A stretch of DNA of 64,000 nt from Bradyrhizobium aeschynomenes. GTDB taxonomy: Bacteria; Pseudomonadota; Alphaproteobacteria; Rhizobiales; Xanthobacteraceae. The stretch covers positions 124,001 to 188,000 of the forward strand of contig NZ_JABFDM010000001.1 of the NCBI RefSeq assembly GCF_013178945.1. The letters are read 5' to 3'. Under the pieces are notes generated by a model. The model was not told the origin of the DNA and did not search any database. It was given only the letters and a program-made list of their open reading frames with translations. A program made the translations under genes and the position numbers. Positions 9,080-18,589 of this stretch are shown piece after piece; the stretch's first letter is position 1; each line of letters starts with the position of its first letter.

Positions 9080-9865
9080 TCACGCCTCCGCCGCCACCTT
9101 CAACGCTTCCGCGCGGATCTCCTCCACCAGCCGCTCCTTCAGCGCAACGAACTCCGGCGAGGTCTTGATCTTGTAGGATCTCGGATGCGGCAGGTCGATC
9201 TTGATATCCGCCTTGATCCGGCCGGGACGCGCGCTCATCACCAGCACGCGGCTGCCGAGGAAGATCGCCTCCTCGATGTCGTGGGTGACGAACAGCACCG
9301 TCTTCTGGTCGCGCTCCCAGATGCCGAGCAGCATCTCCTGCATCAGCACGCGGGTCTGGTTGTCGAGCGCGCCGAACGGCTCGTCGAGCAGCAGGATCTT
9401 CGGATCATTGGCGAGCGCGCGCGCGATCGCGCAGCGCTGCTGCATGCCGCCGGAGAGCTGCTTCGGCCAGTGGTTCTCGAACCCCTTCAGGCCGATCTGC
9501 TGGATGAAGCGGTCGGCGACGGCGTTGCGCTTGCCCTCTGGCACGCCGCGCTCGCGCAGGCCGAAGGCGATGTTCTCGCGCACGGTCAGCCAGGGAAACA
9601 GCGTGTAGGACTGGAACACCATGCCGCGATCGGCGCCGGGGCCTTTGACCTCGTGGCCATCGAGCAGCACCTTGCCGCTGGTCGGATGATCGAGGCCGGC
9701 GACGATGCGCAGCAGGGTCGATTTGCCGCAGCCGGAGGGGCCGAGAATGGTGACGAAGTCGTTGTTGCCGATGCTGAGATCGACCGGCTCCAGCGCGCGC
9801 GTCGGTGCGTGGCCCTGGCGGGCCGGGAACGTGCGCGTGACCTGATCGATGACGAGTGTGGTCAT
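9080..9865 (-). CDS. ABC transporter ATP-binding protein, NitT/TauT (nitrate/sulfonate/taurine) type
   Basis: A 261-residue ABC ATPase starting MTTLVIDQVTRTF. Walker A is GPSGCGKST (about 46-54), then the Q-loop MVFQSYTLFPWL, signature LSGGMQQRCAI, Walker B ILLLDEPFGALD and switch FVTHDIEEA. These match the SsuB/TauB/NrtD group. The ATG at 9865 overlaps the permease stop (ATGA), fixing the start; an in-frame ATG at 9877 is less likely. It is the last gene of a leftward binding protein-permease-ATPase operon. The substrate is unknown. Confidence 0.92.
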   Translation of the reverse strand: MTTLVIDQVTRTFPARQGHAPTRALEPVDLSIGNNDFVTILGPSGCGKSTLLRIVAGLDHPTSGKVLLDGHEVKGPGADRGMVFQSYTLFPWLTVRENIAFGLRERGVPEGKRNAVADRFIQQIGLKGFENHWPKQLSGGMQQRCAIARALANDPKILLLDEPFGALDNQTRVLMQEMLLGIWERDQKTVLFVTHDIEEAIFLGSRVLVMSARPGRIKADIKIDLPHPRSYKIKTSPEFVALKERLVEEIRAEALKVAAEA

Positions 9866-10638
9866 GCGAGCTTCCACGGGAACAGCCAGGCGTTGAACGC
9901 CTTGAACAGGAAATCCGAGATCAGGCCGATCAGGCCGATGACGATGATGCCGAAGATGATCTGCCCGGTGTTGAGCAGCGCCTGGCTGTCGGTGATCATG
10001 TGGCCGATGCCGGAGGATGAGCCGATCAGCTCGGCAACGATGACATAGGTCCAGGCCCAGCCGAGCACGAGCCGCAGGATCTCGGCGATATCAGGCGCAG
10101 CCGACGGCAGCAGCACCCGGCCGATGATGCCGCGGTCGCTGGCGCCGAGCGTGTAGGCGGCCTCGACCAGATCGCGCCTTGTGTTGCCGACGGTGACGGT
10201 GATCATCAGGATGATCTGGAACACCGAGCCGATGAAGATGATCAGGAGCTTCTGCAACTCGCCGATGCCGGCCCACAGGATCAGAAGCGGAATGAAGGCG
10301 GAGGCGGGCAGATACCGCGCGAACGAGACGAACGGCTCGAGGAACGCCTCGATCGGCTTGTAGGCGCCCATCAACAAACCGAGCGGAACGGCAATGGCAG
10401 CCGCGAGCACGAAGCCGCCGACCACGCGCCAGACGGTCATGCCGATGTCGTAGAGGAAGCCGAACTTGACCAGCAGGTCCCAGCCCTCACGCAGCATGGT
10501 CAGGGGGTCGGCCAGGAACGTCTTCGACACATAGCCGCCGAACGTCGCCAGCGACCACGCGGCGACGAACAGCACGAAGAAGGCGAGGCCGAGCGCTGTT
10601 CTTGATCGGGCGCTGACGGGATCGAGAGGTCGGATCAC
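9862..10638 (-). CDS. ABC transporter permease, NitT/TauT type
   Basis: A 258-residue inner-membrane permease with about six hydrophobic segments, beginning with LGLAFFVLFVAAWSLATFGG. The BPD-type EAA loop reads VEAAYTLGASDRGIIGRVLLPSAAPDI (about 160-186), the contact with the ATPase. The C-terminus is ISDFLFKAFNAWLFPWKLA. It couples by a 4-bp overlap to the ATPase gene and follows the binding-protein gene after a 174-bp gap that holds an inverted repeat, so expression of permease and ATPase may be attenuated relative to the binding protein. Confidence 0.92.
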   Translation of the reverse strand: MIRPLDPVSARSRTALGLAFFVLFVAAWSLATFGGYVSKTFLADPLTMLREGWDLLVKFGFLYDIGMTVWRVVGGFVLAAAIAVPLGLLMGAYKPIEAFLEPFVSFARYLPASAFIPLLILWAGIGELQKLLIIFIGSVFQIILMITVTVGNTRRDLVEAAYTLGASDRGIIGRVLLPSAAPDIAEILRLVLGWAWTYVIVAELIGSSSGIGHMITDSQALLNTGQIIFGIIVIGLIGLISDFLFKAFNAWLFPWKLA

Positions 10639-10705
10639 GGAGAAGGCTTTCGTGGGCTGGCGCGGGCAGCAGGCAGACGCGGCTTTTTGTTTGACGCATC
10701 AACGC

Positions 10706-10788
10706 CGTCATTGCGAGGAGCGAAGCGACGAAGCAATCCAGAGCCCCACCCTGCGGCCCTGGATTGCTTCGCTCCGCTCGCAATGACG
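10706..10788. repeat. Short palindromic repeat (REP-like)
   Basis: Left arm 10706-10741 begins CGTCATTGCGAGGAGCGAAG and right arm 10759-10788 ends CTCGCAATGACG. They are complementary except for a 6-base insertion in the left arm, around a GC-rich loop. This type of palindrome is common between genes of Bradyrhizobium and Rhodopseudomonas. It lies between binding-protein and permease genes of one operon, where it could stabilise the upstream mRNA. Confidence 0.8.
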
Positions 10789-10812
10789 GATCATTGAGAG
10801 CGGAGCATTAAG

Positions 10813-11757
10813 TTACTTGATGAAGCTCGCATCATACAGATCCTCGACCTTCGGGATCTGCTTGATGATGCCGACCTCGAGAAGCAGCTCCGCGGCCTCC
10901 TTGTTGAAGGTCTTGAACTCGGTCTCGAAGAACTTCTGGCTCGCGGCCTTGTCCTGCCAGCGGAGATACTTCGCCGAGTTGCCGAACTGCTCGCCGCTCT
11001 GCTTCACGTCGGCGCCCATGATCTCGTAGGCCTTGGCCTGGTCCTTGCCGATCATCTCCAGCGCCTCGAAATAGCTGTCGGCGAGCGCCTTGGCGGCCTT
11101 CGGGTTCTCGGTCAGGAATTTCGGCGTGCAGCCGAAGGTATCCATCACCATCGGATAATCGAGCGTGGTCGCGATGATCTTGCCCTTGTCCGGGGCGGCG
11201 CGCACGGTCGACAGATACGGCTCATAGGTCATGGCGGCATCGTTCTGGCCGGAAACGAAGGCCTGCGCGGCGGCAGCCGGCTCGAGGTTCACGATGGTGA
11301 CGTCCTTCACCGTCAGCCCGTTCTTCTTCAGCATCCAGGCCAGCCCGAAATAGGGCGAGGTGCCCGGTGCGGACGCGGCGACGGTCTTGCCCTTCAGGTC
11401 CTTGATCGAGGCGATGTCGTTGCGCACGGCCATGCCGTCTGCGCCGTAGCTCTTGTCGAGCTGGAAGATCTGCTTGGTGGCGACGCCGTTGGCGTTCCAG
11501 GAGATCCAGGTCTCGACCGTGGTCGCCGCGCACTGCACGTCGCCGGCAGCGATCGCGAGGTGACGGTCCTTCTGCGGGATCTTCTTGATGGTGACGTCGA
11601 GGCCGTTCTTCTTGAAGATGCCGGCTTCCTTCGCCAGGGTCAGCGGCGCGAAGCCCGTCCAGCCGGAAATGCCGATGCCCACCTTGACGTCGTCGGCAAG
11701 AGCGGCGGTGGAGGCCAGGAGCGCGGCCGTTACTGCAAGCAGTCCAAGTTTGCGCAT
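10813..11757 (-). CDS. ABC transporter substrate-binding protein, NitT/TauT type
   Basis: A 314-residue periplasmic protein with Sec signal MRKLGLLAVTAALLASTAALA and mature start DDVKVGIGISGWTGFAPL. The NMT1/TauA-like fold is shown by LAKEAGIFKKNGLDVTI, AIAAGDVQCAATTVETW, IKDLKGKTVAASAPGTSPYFGLAWML and NDAAMTYEPYLS. The ATG at 11757 is preferred: an AAAGG lies about 9 bases ahead, whereas the ATG at 11766 directly abuts it. It follows hutC on the same strand after 130 bp, so it might import histidine, urocanate or a related compound. That link rests on location only. Confidence 0.9.
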   Translation of the reverse strand: MRKLGLLAVTAALLASTAALADDVKVGIGISGWTGFAPLTLAKEAGIFKKNGLDVTIKKIPQKDRHLAIAAGDVQCAATTVETWISWNANGVATKQIFQLDKSYGADGMAVRNDIASIKDLKGKTVAASAPGTSPYFGLAWMLKKNGLTVKDVTIVNLEPAAAAQAFVSGQNDAAMTYEPYLSTVRAAPDKGKIIATTLDYPMVMDTFGCTPKFLTENPKAAKALADSYFEALEMIGKDQAKAYEIMGADVKQSGEQFGNSAKYLRWQDKAASQKFFETEFKTFNKEAAELLLEVGIIKQIPKVEDLYDASFIK

Positions 11758-11829
11758 CGTCGTCATCCTTTGCTGTTGAAAGAAGGTGTTGGAGCGGTCC
11801 GCGGTCGCCCGCGGTGACCGCATGTCTCT

Positions 11830-11848
11830 GCAAGCGCTGTTCGCTTGC
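11830..11848 (-). other. Perfect 7-bp stem hairpin between hutC and the binding-protein gene
   Basis: GCAAGCG (11830-11836) and CGCTTGC (11842-11848) are perfect complements around a 5-base loop. It sits downstream of the hutC stop on the minus strand and could slow or stop transcription from the hut operon, but no T-run follows, so it is not called a terminator. Confidence 0.4.
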
Positions 11849-11887
11849 TTGCAAATCTCGTGCTCAGATCCGGCGCGATTGCCATGC

Positions 11888-12625
11888 TCATTCGCTGCCT
11901 CTGAAGCGCGCGACCAGCCGATGCTGTTCGCCGGGATAGACCAGCCTGACAGCGGTAAGTGGCTGGCCCTGGCGCCAGGTGTGGCGCTCGATGACGAGGC
12001 AGGGCGCGCCGACGGCGATGTCGAGGCCAGCTGCGATCGCATCGTCGGCAATGATGGCGCTGATGGCATGCTCCGCCTCGGTCCAAGGCACGTGATGCAG
12101 CAGCCACGAGCCCGGCGGATCGATCTTGAAATTGGCCTTCGCCGCGTCGGGAACGGCATCGAGATCGATCAGGCGGTCCTCGATCGCGAACGGCAGGCCG
12201 TCGGCGCTGTGACGGCAGCGGATCGCGATCACCTTGCACGGCGTCTTGACACCGAGGCGCTCGCGATCGGCGCTGTTGGCGGTCCGGCGCGCCGACGAGA
12301 TCAACTCATAACCATAGGCGCGGCCGAGCGCGCCGATCTCGGCACGGATGTCCGGGATCTTCAGCACCGCCGACAGGAATTGCGGCCGCCGCACGAACGT
12401 GCCGGCACGACGACGCCGCTCGATCAGGTCGGCCTGCGCGAGTTCCGACAGCGCCTTGTTCACGGTCATGCGCGAGCAGCCATAGTGCTCCATGATCTCG
12501 TGCTCGAACGGGATGCGGTGGCCCGGCGGCCATTCGCCGGTGAGGATGCGGCGCTCGATGTCCTGTCGGATCGTCTTGTAGAGCGTGCCGGCGCCCGGCT
12601 TGGTGCTGGTCTCGGCGAGGCTCAT
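11888..12625 (-). CDS. hutC: Histidine utilisation repressor HutC (GntR family)
   Basis: A 245-residue regulator. Residues about 14-80 form a GntR winged helix: LYKTIRQDIERRILTGEW, then FEHEIMEHYGCSRMTVNKAL and LIERRRRAGTFV. Residues about 100-240 form the UTRA ligand domain of the HutC subfamily (ADGLPFAIEDRLIDLDAVPD, GAPCLVIERHTW). In characterised systems urocanate is the inducer. The start at 12625 overlaps the hutF stop (ATGA), so hutF and hutC are translationally coupled. The probable operator lies in the hutF-hutI divergent region. Confidence 0.92.
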   Translation of the reverse strand: MSLAETSTKPGAGTLYKTIRQDIERRILTGEWPPGHRIPFEHEIMEHYGCSRMTVNKALSELAQADLIERRRRAGTFVRRPQFLSAVLKIPDIRAEIGALGRAYGYELISSARRTANSADRERLGVKTPCKVIAIRCRHSADGLPFAIEDRLIDLDAVPDAAKANFKIDPPGSWLLHHVPWTEAEHAISAIIADDAIAAGLDIAVGAPCLVIERHTWRQGQPLTAVRLVYPGEQHRLVARFRGSE

Positions 12626-13980
12626 GCGAGCAGCCTCCGCACGGCCCGATTGAAGCCGCGCCGGGCCGCCTCGCGCGACCGGTGATGGCCGCCCTGGACG
12701 ACCTTGGCGCCGCCGGCCCAGACGCAGTCGACGGCCTCGGACGACGTCGCGAATATCCAGCCGTCGAGCAGCGCATCTTGCGTCCGCCCCACAAGCGACG
12801 GATGCGACAGATCCAGCGTGACGATATCGGCCCGGCCGCCGACCTGAAGCCCAGCGGTGGATTGCGCCAGCGCCTGCGCGCCACCAGAGAGAGCGGTGTC
12901 GAACAGCGTGCGGCCCGTCGACGCATTTGGACCTGACGTCAGCACGTTGCGTTCGCGATGCGTCAGCCGCTGGCCATATTCGAGCTGGCGCAGCTCGTCG
13001 CTGACGCCGACCAGCACGTTGGAGTCGGTGCCGATGCCGATGCGGCCACGCGCGCGCAAGAACTCGCGCGCCGGGAAGATGCCGTCGCCGAGGCTGGCTT
13101 CGGTGACCGGGCAGAGGCCGGCCGTCGCGCCGCTCTTCGCGAGCGCCGCTGTTTCGTCCGCCGTCATATGCGTCGCATGGATCAGGCACCAGCGGGCGTC
13201 GACGGCGTGATGATCGAGCAGCCATTGCACGGGACGCCGGCCTGACCAGGCGAGGCAGTCCTCGACCTCCTTGACCTGCTCGGCGGCGTGAATGTGGACC
13301 GGGCCGCCGTCGGCGAGCGGCAGCACGGCCGTCAACTCGTCCGGCGCCACCGCCCGCAGGCTGTGCGGCGCGATGCCGAGATTGGAGCCGGGAAGCGAGC
13401 CGATCGCCTTGCGGGCGGCCGCCAGCAGCTTGGCGAACTGATCGACATCGCAGATGAAGCGCCGCTGTCCGTCATGCGGCGCCGCGCCGCCGAAGCCGCC
13501 ATGTGCGTAGAAGCTCGGCAGCAGGGTCAGGCCGATCCCGGAGGTCTGGGCCGCACCGGCGATGCGCACCGCCATCTCGGCGATATCAGCGTAAGGCGTG
13601 CCGTCGCGATCGTGATGCAGATAGTGAAATTCGCCGACCCGCGTGAAGCCGCGCTCCAGCATCTCGACATAGAGCAGCGTTGCGACCGCCTCGACGTCCT
13701 CCGGGCGCATCGATAACGCGAAGCGATACATCGTCTCGCGCCAGGTCCAGAACGTGTCGGTGGAATGGCCGCTGATCTCGGCAAGCCCTGCCATGCCACG
13801 CTGGAAGGCGTGGCTGTGCAGGCTGGCGATGCCGGGGATCGCGACCTCATGCTGCTCGTCGTCGGAGGTCGGAGGAACACCCGCGGAGACCTGGGTGATC
13901 GTGCCGTTGCTGATGACGATCTGCACGTCCTCGGCCCAACCTGCGGGCAGAAGCGCGGATGCGAAGTGCAGTGACGCCAT
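12622..13980 (-). CDS. hutF: Formimidoylglutamate deiminase HutF
   Basis: A 452-residue amidohydrolase that converts N-formimidoyl-L-glutamate to N-formyl-L-glutamate and ammonia. The metal-binding motif IASLHSHAFQRGMAG lies near residues 51-65; further ligands are seen in HIHAAEQ, LIHATHM and GIGTDSNVLVGVSDELR. FTRVGEFHYLHHD is characteristic of the HutF branch. Having HutF rather than HutE implies the five-step pathway, which needs an N-formylglutamate deformylase (HutG) that is not in this window. It is divergent from hutI. Confidence 0.94.
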   Translation of the reverse strand: MASLHFASALLPAGWAEDVQIVISNGTITQVSAGVPPTSDDEQHEVAIPGIASLHSHAFQRGMAGLAEISGHSTDTFWTWRETMYRFALSMRPEDVEAVATLLYVEMLERGFTRVGEFHYLHHDRDGTPYADIAEMAVRIAGAAQTSGIGLTLLPSFYAHGGFGGAAPHDGQRRFICDVDQFAKLLAAARKAIGSLPGSNLGIAPHSLRAVAPDELTAVLPLADGGPVHIHAAEQVKEVEDCLAWSGRRPVQWLLDHHAVDARWCLIHATHMTADETAALAKSGATAGLCPVTEASLGDGIFPAREFLRARGRIGIGTDSNVLVGVSDELRQLEYGQRLTHRERNVLTSGPNASTGRTLFDTALSGGAQALAQSTAGLQVGGRADIVTLDLSHPSLVGRTQDALLDGWIFATSSEAVDCVWAGGAKVVQGGHHRSREAARRGFNRAVRRLLA

Positions 13981-14021
13981 GATCGATTGACCCGCTGGAC
14001 AGGACGGCAGAAGCGAGTTTA

Positions 14022-14031
14022 TGTATAGACA
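14022..14031. promoter_or_regulatory. Probable HutC/GntR operator in the divergent hutF-hutI promoter region
   Basis: TGTATAGACA contains GTATAGAC, an exact fit to the GTMTAKAC consensus known for HutC-subfamily GntR regulators. It lies 42 bp upstream of hutF and 38 bp upstream of hutI, a position that lets one dimer control both directions. Confidence 0.65.
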
Positions 14032-14068
14032 TATCGCCCGTCAAGCTTTCGTGAAGGTGGGAGGCAGC

Positions 14069-15283
14069 ATGGTCCAGCGTTTCGACCGGATCTGGCAGAA
14101 TGCGCGGCTCGCGACCCTGCGCGAAGGGCAGCCGGGCCTTGGCGTCGTTGACGATGGGGTGATCGCGGCGCGCGACGGCCGTATCGTCTTCGCCGGTCCG
14201 CAATCGGACTTTGCCGCCGACGCCGATGCGCCGGAGCGGGTCGACTGCGAGGGACGCTGGATCACGCCGGGTCTCGTCGATTGCCACACCCATCTGGTCT
14301 ACGGCGGCGACCGCGCCCATGAGTTCGAACTGCGCCTCGCTGGTGCGAGCTATGAGGAAATCGCGCGCGCCGGCGGCGGCATCGTGTCCACCGTGGCCGC
14401 TACGCGGGCCGCGAGCGAGTTGGAGCTCGTCGCCAGCGCGCTGCCGCGGCTCGATGCGCTGCTCGCAGAAGGCGTGACCACGATCGAGATCAAGTCCGGC
14501 TATGGCCTGGAAACCGCGACGGAGCTGCGGCAACTGTCCGCCGCCCGCGCGATCGGCAGCAAGCGACAGGTCGGCGTGCGCACCAGCTTCCTCGGCGCTC
14601 ACGCGCTGCCGGCGGAGGCGGGCGGCGACAAGGATCGTTACATCGATCTCGTCTGCAACGAGATGCTGCCGGCGGTCGCGAAATCCGGCCTTGCCGATGC
14701 CGTTGACGCGTTCATGGAGAACATCGCTTTTTCCGCTGACCAGACGGCGCGCGTTTTTGCTGCTGCTCACGCGCTTGGCCTGCGCGTGAAGTTGCATGCG
14801 GATCAGCTCTCAAATCTCGGCGGCGCCGCGCTCGCAGCGGAGTTCGGTGCGCTTTCGGCTGATCACCTGGAGCACACCGACGAGGCCGGCGCTGCGGCCA
14901 TGGCGCAGGCCGGCACGGTCGCCGTGCTGTTGCCCGGCGCGTACTACTTCATCCGCGAGACGCAGAAGCCTCCGGTCGAGCTCTTCCGCAAGCACGGTGT
15001 CAAGCTTGCGTTGGCGACCGACTGCAATCCCGGCTCGTCGCCACTGACCTCGCTGCTGCTGACCATGAACATGGCCGCGACCCTGTTCCGGATGACCGTC
15101 GATGAATGCATCGCCGGCGTCACGCGCGAAGGCGCGCGCGCCTTGGGCTTGTTGGCCGAGACCGGCACGCTCGAAGCCGGCAAGTGGTGCGATCTCGCGA
15201 TCTGGGACATCGGCCGCCCGGCCGAGCTGGTCTATCGCATGGGCTTCAATCCGCTGCAGCAGCGTGTCTGGAGAGGGCAATGA
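14069..15283 (+). CDS. hutI: Imidazolonepropionase HutI
   Basis: A 404-residue metal-dependent amidohydrolase that opens the imidazolone ring of 4-imidazolone-5-propionate to give N-formimidoyl-glutamate. Motifs: [13 protein letters not shown] (metal His pair), [47 protein letters not shown] and [13 protein letters not shown]. The ATG at 14069 follows GGGAGGCAGC and gives the standard family length; the open frame reaches 14021 but would run through the operator. Its stop overlaps the hutH start. Confidence 0.95.
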   Translation: MVQRFDRIWQNARLATLREGQPGLGVVDDGVIAARDGRIVFAGPQSDFAADADAPERVDCEGRWITPGLVDCHTHLVYGGDRAHEFELRLAGASYEEIARAGGGIVSTVAATRAASELELVASALPRLDALLAEGVTTIEIKSGYGLETATELRQLSAARAIGSKRQVGVRTSFLGAHALPAEAGGDKDRYIDLVCNEMLPAVAKSGLADAVDAFMENIAFSADQTARVFAAAHALGLRVKLHADQLSNLGGAALAAEFGALSADHLEHTDEAGAAAMAQAGTVAVLLPGAYYFIRETQKPPVELFRKHGVKLALATDCNPGSSPLTSLLLTMNMAATLFRMTVDECIAGVTREGARALGLLAETGTLEAGKWCDLAIWDIGRPAELVYRMGFNPLQQRVWRGQ

Positions 15284-16827
15284 GCACGATCATCGCAGAG
15301 CCGGGCCGCGTCAGCTTCGATGATCTCGCGCGCGTCTACACCGGCGCGTCGCTGACGCTCGATTCCGCGTATTGGCCGCGCGTCGAAGCGGCGGCGGCGA
15401 TCGTGGCCAAGGCAGCGCAGGGCGCCGAGCCCGTCTATGGCATCAATACCGGCTTCGGCAAGCTCGCCTCGAAGCGCATCCCGCCCGACCAGACAGCGCA
15501 GCTCCAGCGCAACCTGATTCTCTCGCATTGCTGCGGCGTCGGCCCCGCAACGCCTGAGCCGGTCGTTCGCCTGATGATCGCGCTCAAGATCATCTCGCTC
15601 GGCCGCGGCGCCTCGGGCGTCCGGCGTGAGATCATCGCGCAGTTGCAGGCGATGCTGGCGCGCGGCGTCTGTCCGTTGGTGCCGCAGCAGGGCTCGGTCG
15701 GCGCATCCGGCGACCTCGCGCCGCTCGCGCATATGACGGCGGTGATGATCGGCGAGGGCCAGGCCTTCCTGGACGGCCGGCTGGTGCCGGGCCGCGAGGC
15801 GCTGGCGCGCGCGGGTCTCAGCCCGGTCACGCTCGGGCCGAAGGAAGGGCTGGCGCTGATCAACGGCACGCAGTTCTCGACGGCCTACGCGCTCGCCGGC
15901 CTGTTCCGCGCGCATGATCTGCTGAACGCCGCGCTGATCACCGGCGCGCTGTCGGTCGACGCGGCGATGGCCTCGACGGCGCCGTTCCGGCCGGAGATCC
16001 AGGCGCTGCGCGGGCAACCCGGACAGATCGCAGCCGGCTGCGTGCTGACCGAACTGCTCGACGGCAGCGCCATCCGGCTGTCGCATCTCGAAGGCGACGA
16101 GCGCGTGCAGGATCCGTATTGCCTGCGCTGCCAGCCGCAGGTCGCCGGCGCCGCGCTCGATCTGCTGACTCAGGCGGCACGTACACTCGTGACCGAAGCC
16201 AATGCCGTCACCGACAATCCGCTGGTGCTGGTCGAGACCGGCGAGATCATCTCCGGCGGCAATTTCCACGCCGAGCCGGTGGCCTTTGCCGCCGATCAGA
16301 TCGCGCTCGCGCTATCCGAACTTGGCGCGATCAGCGAACGGCGCATCGCGACGCTGGTCGATCCCGCGCTGAATTTCGGCCTGCCGCCGTTCCTCACGCC
16401 GGAGCCCGGTCTGAACTCCGGCTTCATGATCGCCGAGGTGACGGCCGCGGCGTTGTTCGCCGAGAACAAGCAGCGCGCGCTGCCATGCTCGATCGATTCC
16501 ACGCCGACCAGCGCCAATCAGGAAGACCACGTGTCGATGGCCGCGCATGCCGCGCGACGGCTGCACGACATGGCCGACAATCTCGCTCATATCATCGGCA
16601 TCGAGCTGCTCGTTGCCGCGCAGGGCATCGAGCTGCGTGTGCCGCACGGCACCAGTGCGGCGCTCTCGGCGGTGATCGGCGCACTGCGCGTGCACGTGCC
16701 GGCGCTTCAGAATGATCGCTACATGGCTGACGATCTCGCAAAGGCTGCCGCGCTCGTGGCCGGCGGTGCGCTGGCCAGGGCGGCGGGTGCTGCACTTGGA
16801 CGCGACGTGTTTCCCAAGCTTGGATGA
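15280..16827 (+). CDS. hutH: Histidine ammonia-lyase HutH
   Basis: A 515-residue lyase converting L-histidine to trans-urocanate and ammonia, the first step of the pathway. The MIO prosthetic group forms from the tripeptide A142-S143-G144 in [15 protein letters not shown]. Other family blocks are [43 protein letters not shown] and [19 protein letters not shown]. The ATG at 15280 overlaps the hutI stop by 4 bp. Length and motifs are normal for an active enzyme. Confidence 0.97.
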   Translation: MSTIIAEPGRVSFDDLARVYTGASLTLDSAYWPRVEAAAAIVAKAAQGAEPVYGINTGFGKLASKRIPPDQTAQLQRNLILSHCCGVGPATPEPVVRLMIALKIISLGRGASGVRREIIAQLQAMLARGVCPLVPQQGSVGASGDLAPLAHMTAVMIGEGQAFLDGRLVPGREALARAGLSPVTLGPKEGLALINGTQFSTAYALAGLFRAHDLLNAALITGALSVDAAMASTAPFRPEIQALRGQPGQIAAGCVLTELLDGSAIRLSHLEGDERVQDPYCLRCQPQVAGAALDLLTQAARTLVTEANAVTDNPLVLVETGEIISGGNFHAEPVAFAADQIALALSELGAISERRIATLVDPALNFGLPPFLTPEPGLNSGFMIAEVTAAALFAENKQRALPCSIDSTPTSANQEDHVSMAAHAARRLHDMADNLAHIIGIELLVAAQGIELRVPHGTSAALSAVIGALRVHVPALQNDRYMADDLAKAAALVAGGALARAAGAALGRDVFPKLG

Positions 16828-16836
16828 GAGGGACCC

Positions 16837-18507
16837 ATGAACCGACGCCTCGACAATGAACGGGTGATCCGCGCGCCCCATGGCAGCGACATCAGCGCCA
16901 AGAGCTGGCTCACGGAAGCGCCGTTGCGCATGCTGATGAACAATCTCGATCCCGATGTCGCCGAGAAGCCGAGCGAGCTGATCGTCTATGGCGGCATCGG
17001 CCGCGCTGCGCGCGACTGGGACAGCTTTGACCGTATCGTCGCCTCCCTGCGCAAGCTCGAAGCCGATCAGACGCTGGTCGTGCAGTCCGGCAAGCCGGTC
17101 GGAATCTTTCGCACCCATCCCGACGCGCCGCGTGTCCTGATCGCCAACTCCAACATCGTGCCGCATTGGGCGACGCTCGATCACTTCAATGCGCTCGATA
17201 AAATGGGCCTTATGATGTACGGCCAGATGACGGCCGGCTCCTGGATCTACATCGGCAGCCAGGGCATCGTGCAGGGCACCTACGAGACTTTTGTGGAGGT
17301 CGGCCGCCGCCACTACAATGGCGATCTCGCCGGCAAGTGGATCTTGACCGCCGGCCTCGGCGGCATGGGCGGCGCGCAGCCGCTGGCCGCGACCATGGCC
17401 GGCGCCTCGATGCTCGCCGTCGAATGCCAGCCGAGCCGCATCGAGATGCGGCTGCGCACCGGCTATCTCGATCGCCAGGCCGCGACGCTCGACGAGGCGC
17501 TGGCGTTGATGGCGGAGGCCGCGACGACGAAGAAGGCTGTGTCGGTTGGTCTGCTCGGCAACGCGGCAGAGATCTTCCCCGAGCTGGTGCGCCGCGGCGT
17601 GCGGCCGGACATCGTCACCGACCAGACCAGCGCGCATGATCCGATCAACGGCTATCTGCCGAAGGGCTGGACGCTCGCCGAATGGGAAGCCAAGCGCGCG
17701 TCCGACCCGAAAGCGGTGGAGCAGGCGTCCAAGACCTCGATGGTCGGCCATGTCCAGGCGATGCTGGATTTCCACGCCATGGGCATCCCGACGCTCGACT
17801 ACGGCAACAACATCCGCCAGATGGCGAAGGACATGGGCCTCGCCAATGCGTTCGATTTCCCCGGCTTCGTGCCGGCCTATATTCGCCCGCTGTTCTGCCG
17901 AGGCATCGGCCCGTTCCGCTGGGCGGCTTTGTCGGGCGATCCCGATGATATCTACAAGACCGATGCCAAGGTGAAAGAGCTGCTGCCCGACAACAGGCAT
18001 CTGCACAACTGGCTCGACATGGCCCGGCAGCGCATTAAGTTCCAGGGGCTGCCGGCGCGGATCTGCTGGGTCGGGCTCGGCGATCGGCATCGCCTCGGGC
18101 TTGCTTTCAACGAGATGGTGGCGCGCGGCGAATTGAAGGCGCCGATCGTGATCGGCCGCGATCATCTCGATTCCGGCTCGGTCGCGAGCCCCAACCGCGA
18201 AACCGAGGCGATGAGGGACGGCTCCGACGCGGTGTCGGACTGGCCGCTGCTGAACGCGCTGCTCAACTGCGCCAGCGGCGCGACCTGGGTGTCGCTGCAT
18301 CATGGCGGCGGCGTCGGCATCGGCTATTCGCAGCATGCCGGCATGGTGATCGTCGCCGACGGCACGGCGGATGCGGCGCGGCGGCTGGAGCGCGTGCTGT
18401 GGAATGACCCGGCGACCGGCGTGATGCGCCACGCCGACGCCGGCTACGAGGACGCCATCGCCTGCGCCGAGGCCAACGGCCTCGATCTGCCGAGCCTCAC
18501 TCGTTAA
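16837..18507 (+). CDS. hutU: Urocanate hydratase HutU
   Basis: A 556-residue NAD-dependent urocanase that makes 4-imidazolone-5-propionate from urocanate. Blocks typical of the family are [48 protein letters not shown], the cysteine segment [16 protein letters not shown] and [16 protein letters not shown]. It is 9 bp behind hutH with AGAGGGA ahead of the start. It is the last hut gene, and bchI follows after only 82 bp on the same strand. Confidence 0.97.
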   Translation: MNRRLDNERVIRAPHGSDISAKSWLTEAPLRMLMNNLDPDVAEKPSELIVYGGIGRAARDWDSFDRIVASLRKLEADQTLVVQSGKPVGIFRTHPDAPRVLIANSNIVPHWATLDHFNALDKMGLMMYGQMTAGSWIYIGSQGIVQGTYETFVEVGRRHYNGDLAGKWILTAGLGGMGGAQPLAATMAGASMLAVECQPSRIEMRLRTGYLDRQAATLDEALALMAEAATTKKAVSVGLLGNAAEIFPELVRRGVRPDIVTDQTSAHDPINGYLPKGWTLAEWEAKRASDPKAVEQASKTSMVGHVQAMLDFHAMGIPTLDYGNNIRQMAKDMGLANAFDFPGFVPAYIRPLFCRGIGPFRWAALSGDPDDIYKTDAKVKELLPDNRHLHNWLDMARQRIKFQGLPARICWVGLGDRHRLGLAFNEMVARGELKAPIVIGRDHLDSGSVASPNRETEAMRDGSDAVSDWPLLNALLNCASGATWVSLHHGGGVGIGYSQHAGMVIVADGTADAARRLERVLWNDPATGVMRHADAGYEDAIACAEANGLDLPSLTR

Positions 18508-18589
18508 GTGCTGGTGGGTTGAAGAGCGGCCCCTGATTGTGGTCTCATGCCGCCAACGCGGCCGAGACGCCGCGATGCAGGGGACGCTC

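Noticed and set aside
18539..18589. Upstream GTG/ATG starts for bchI at 18539 and 18575.
   Set aside because: The added residues do not look like BchI N-termini, while ATG 18590 has a good ribosome-binding site and family-like start.
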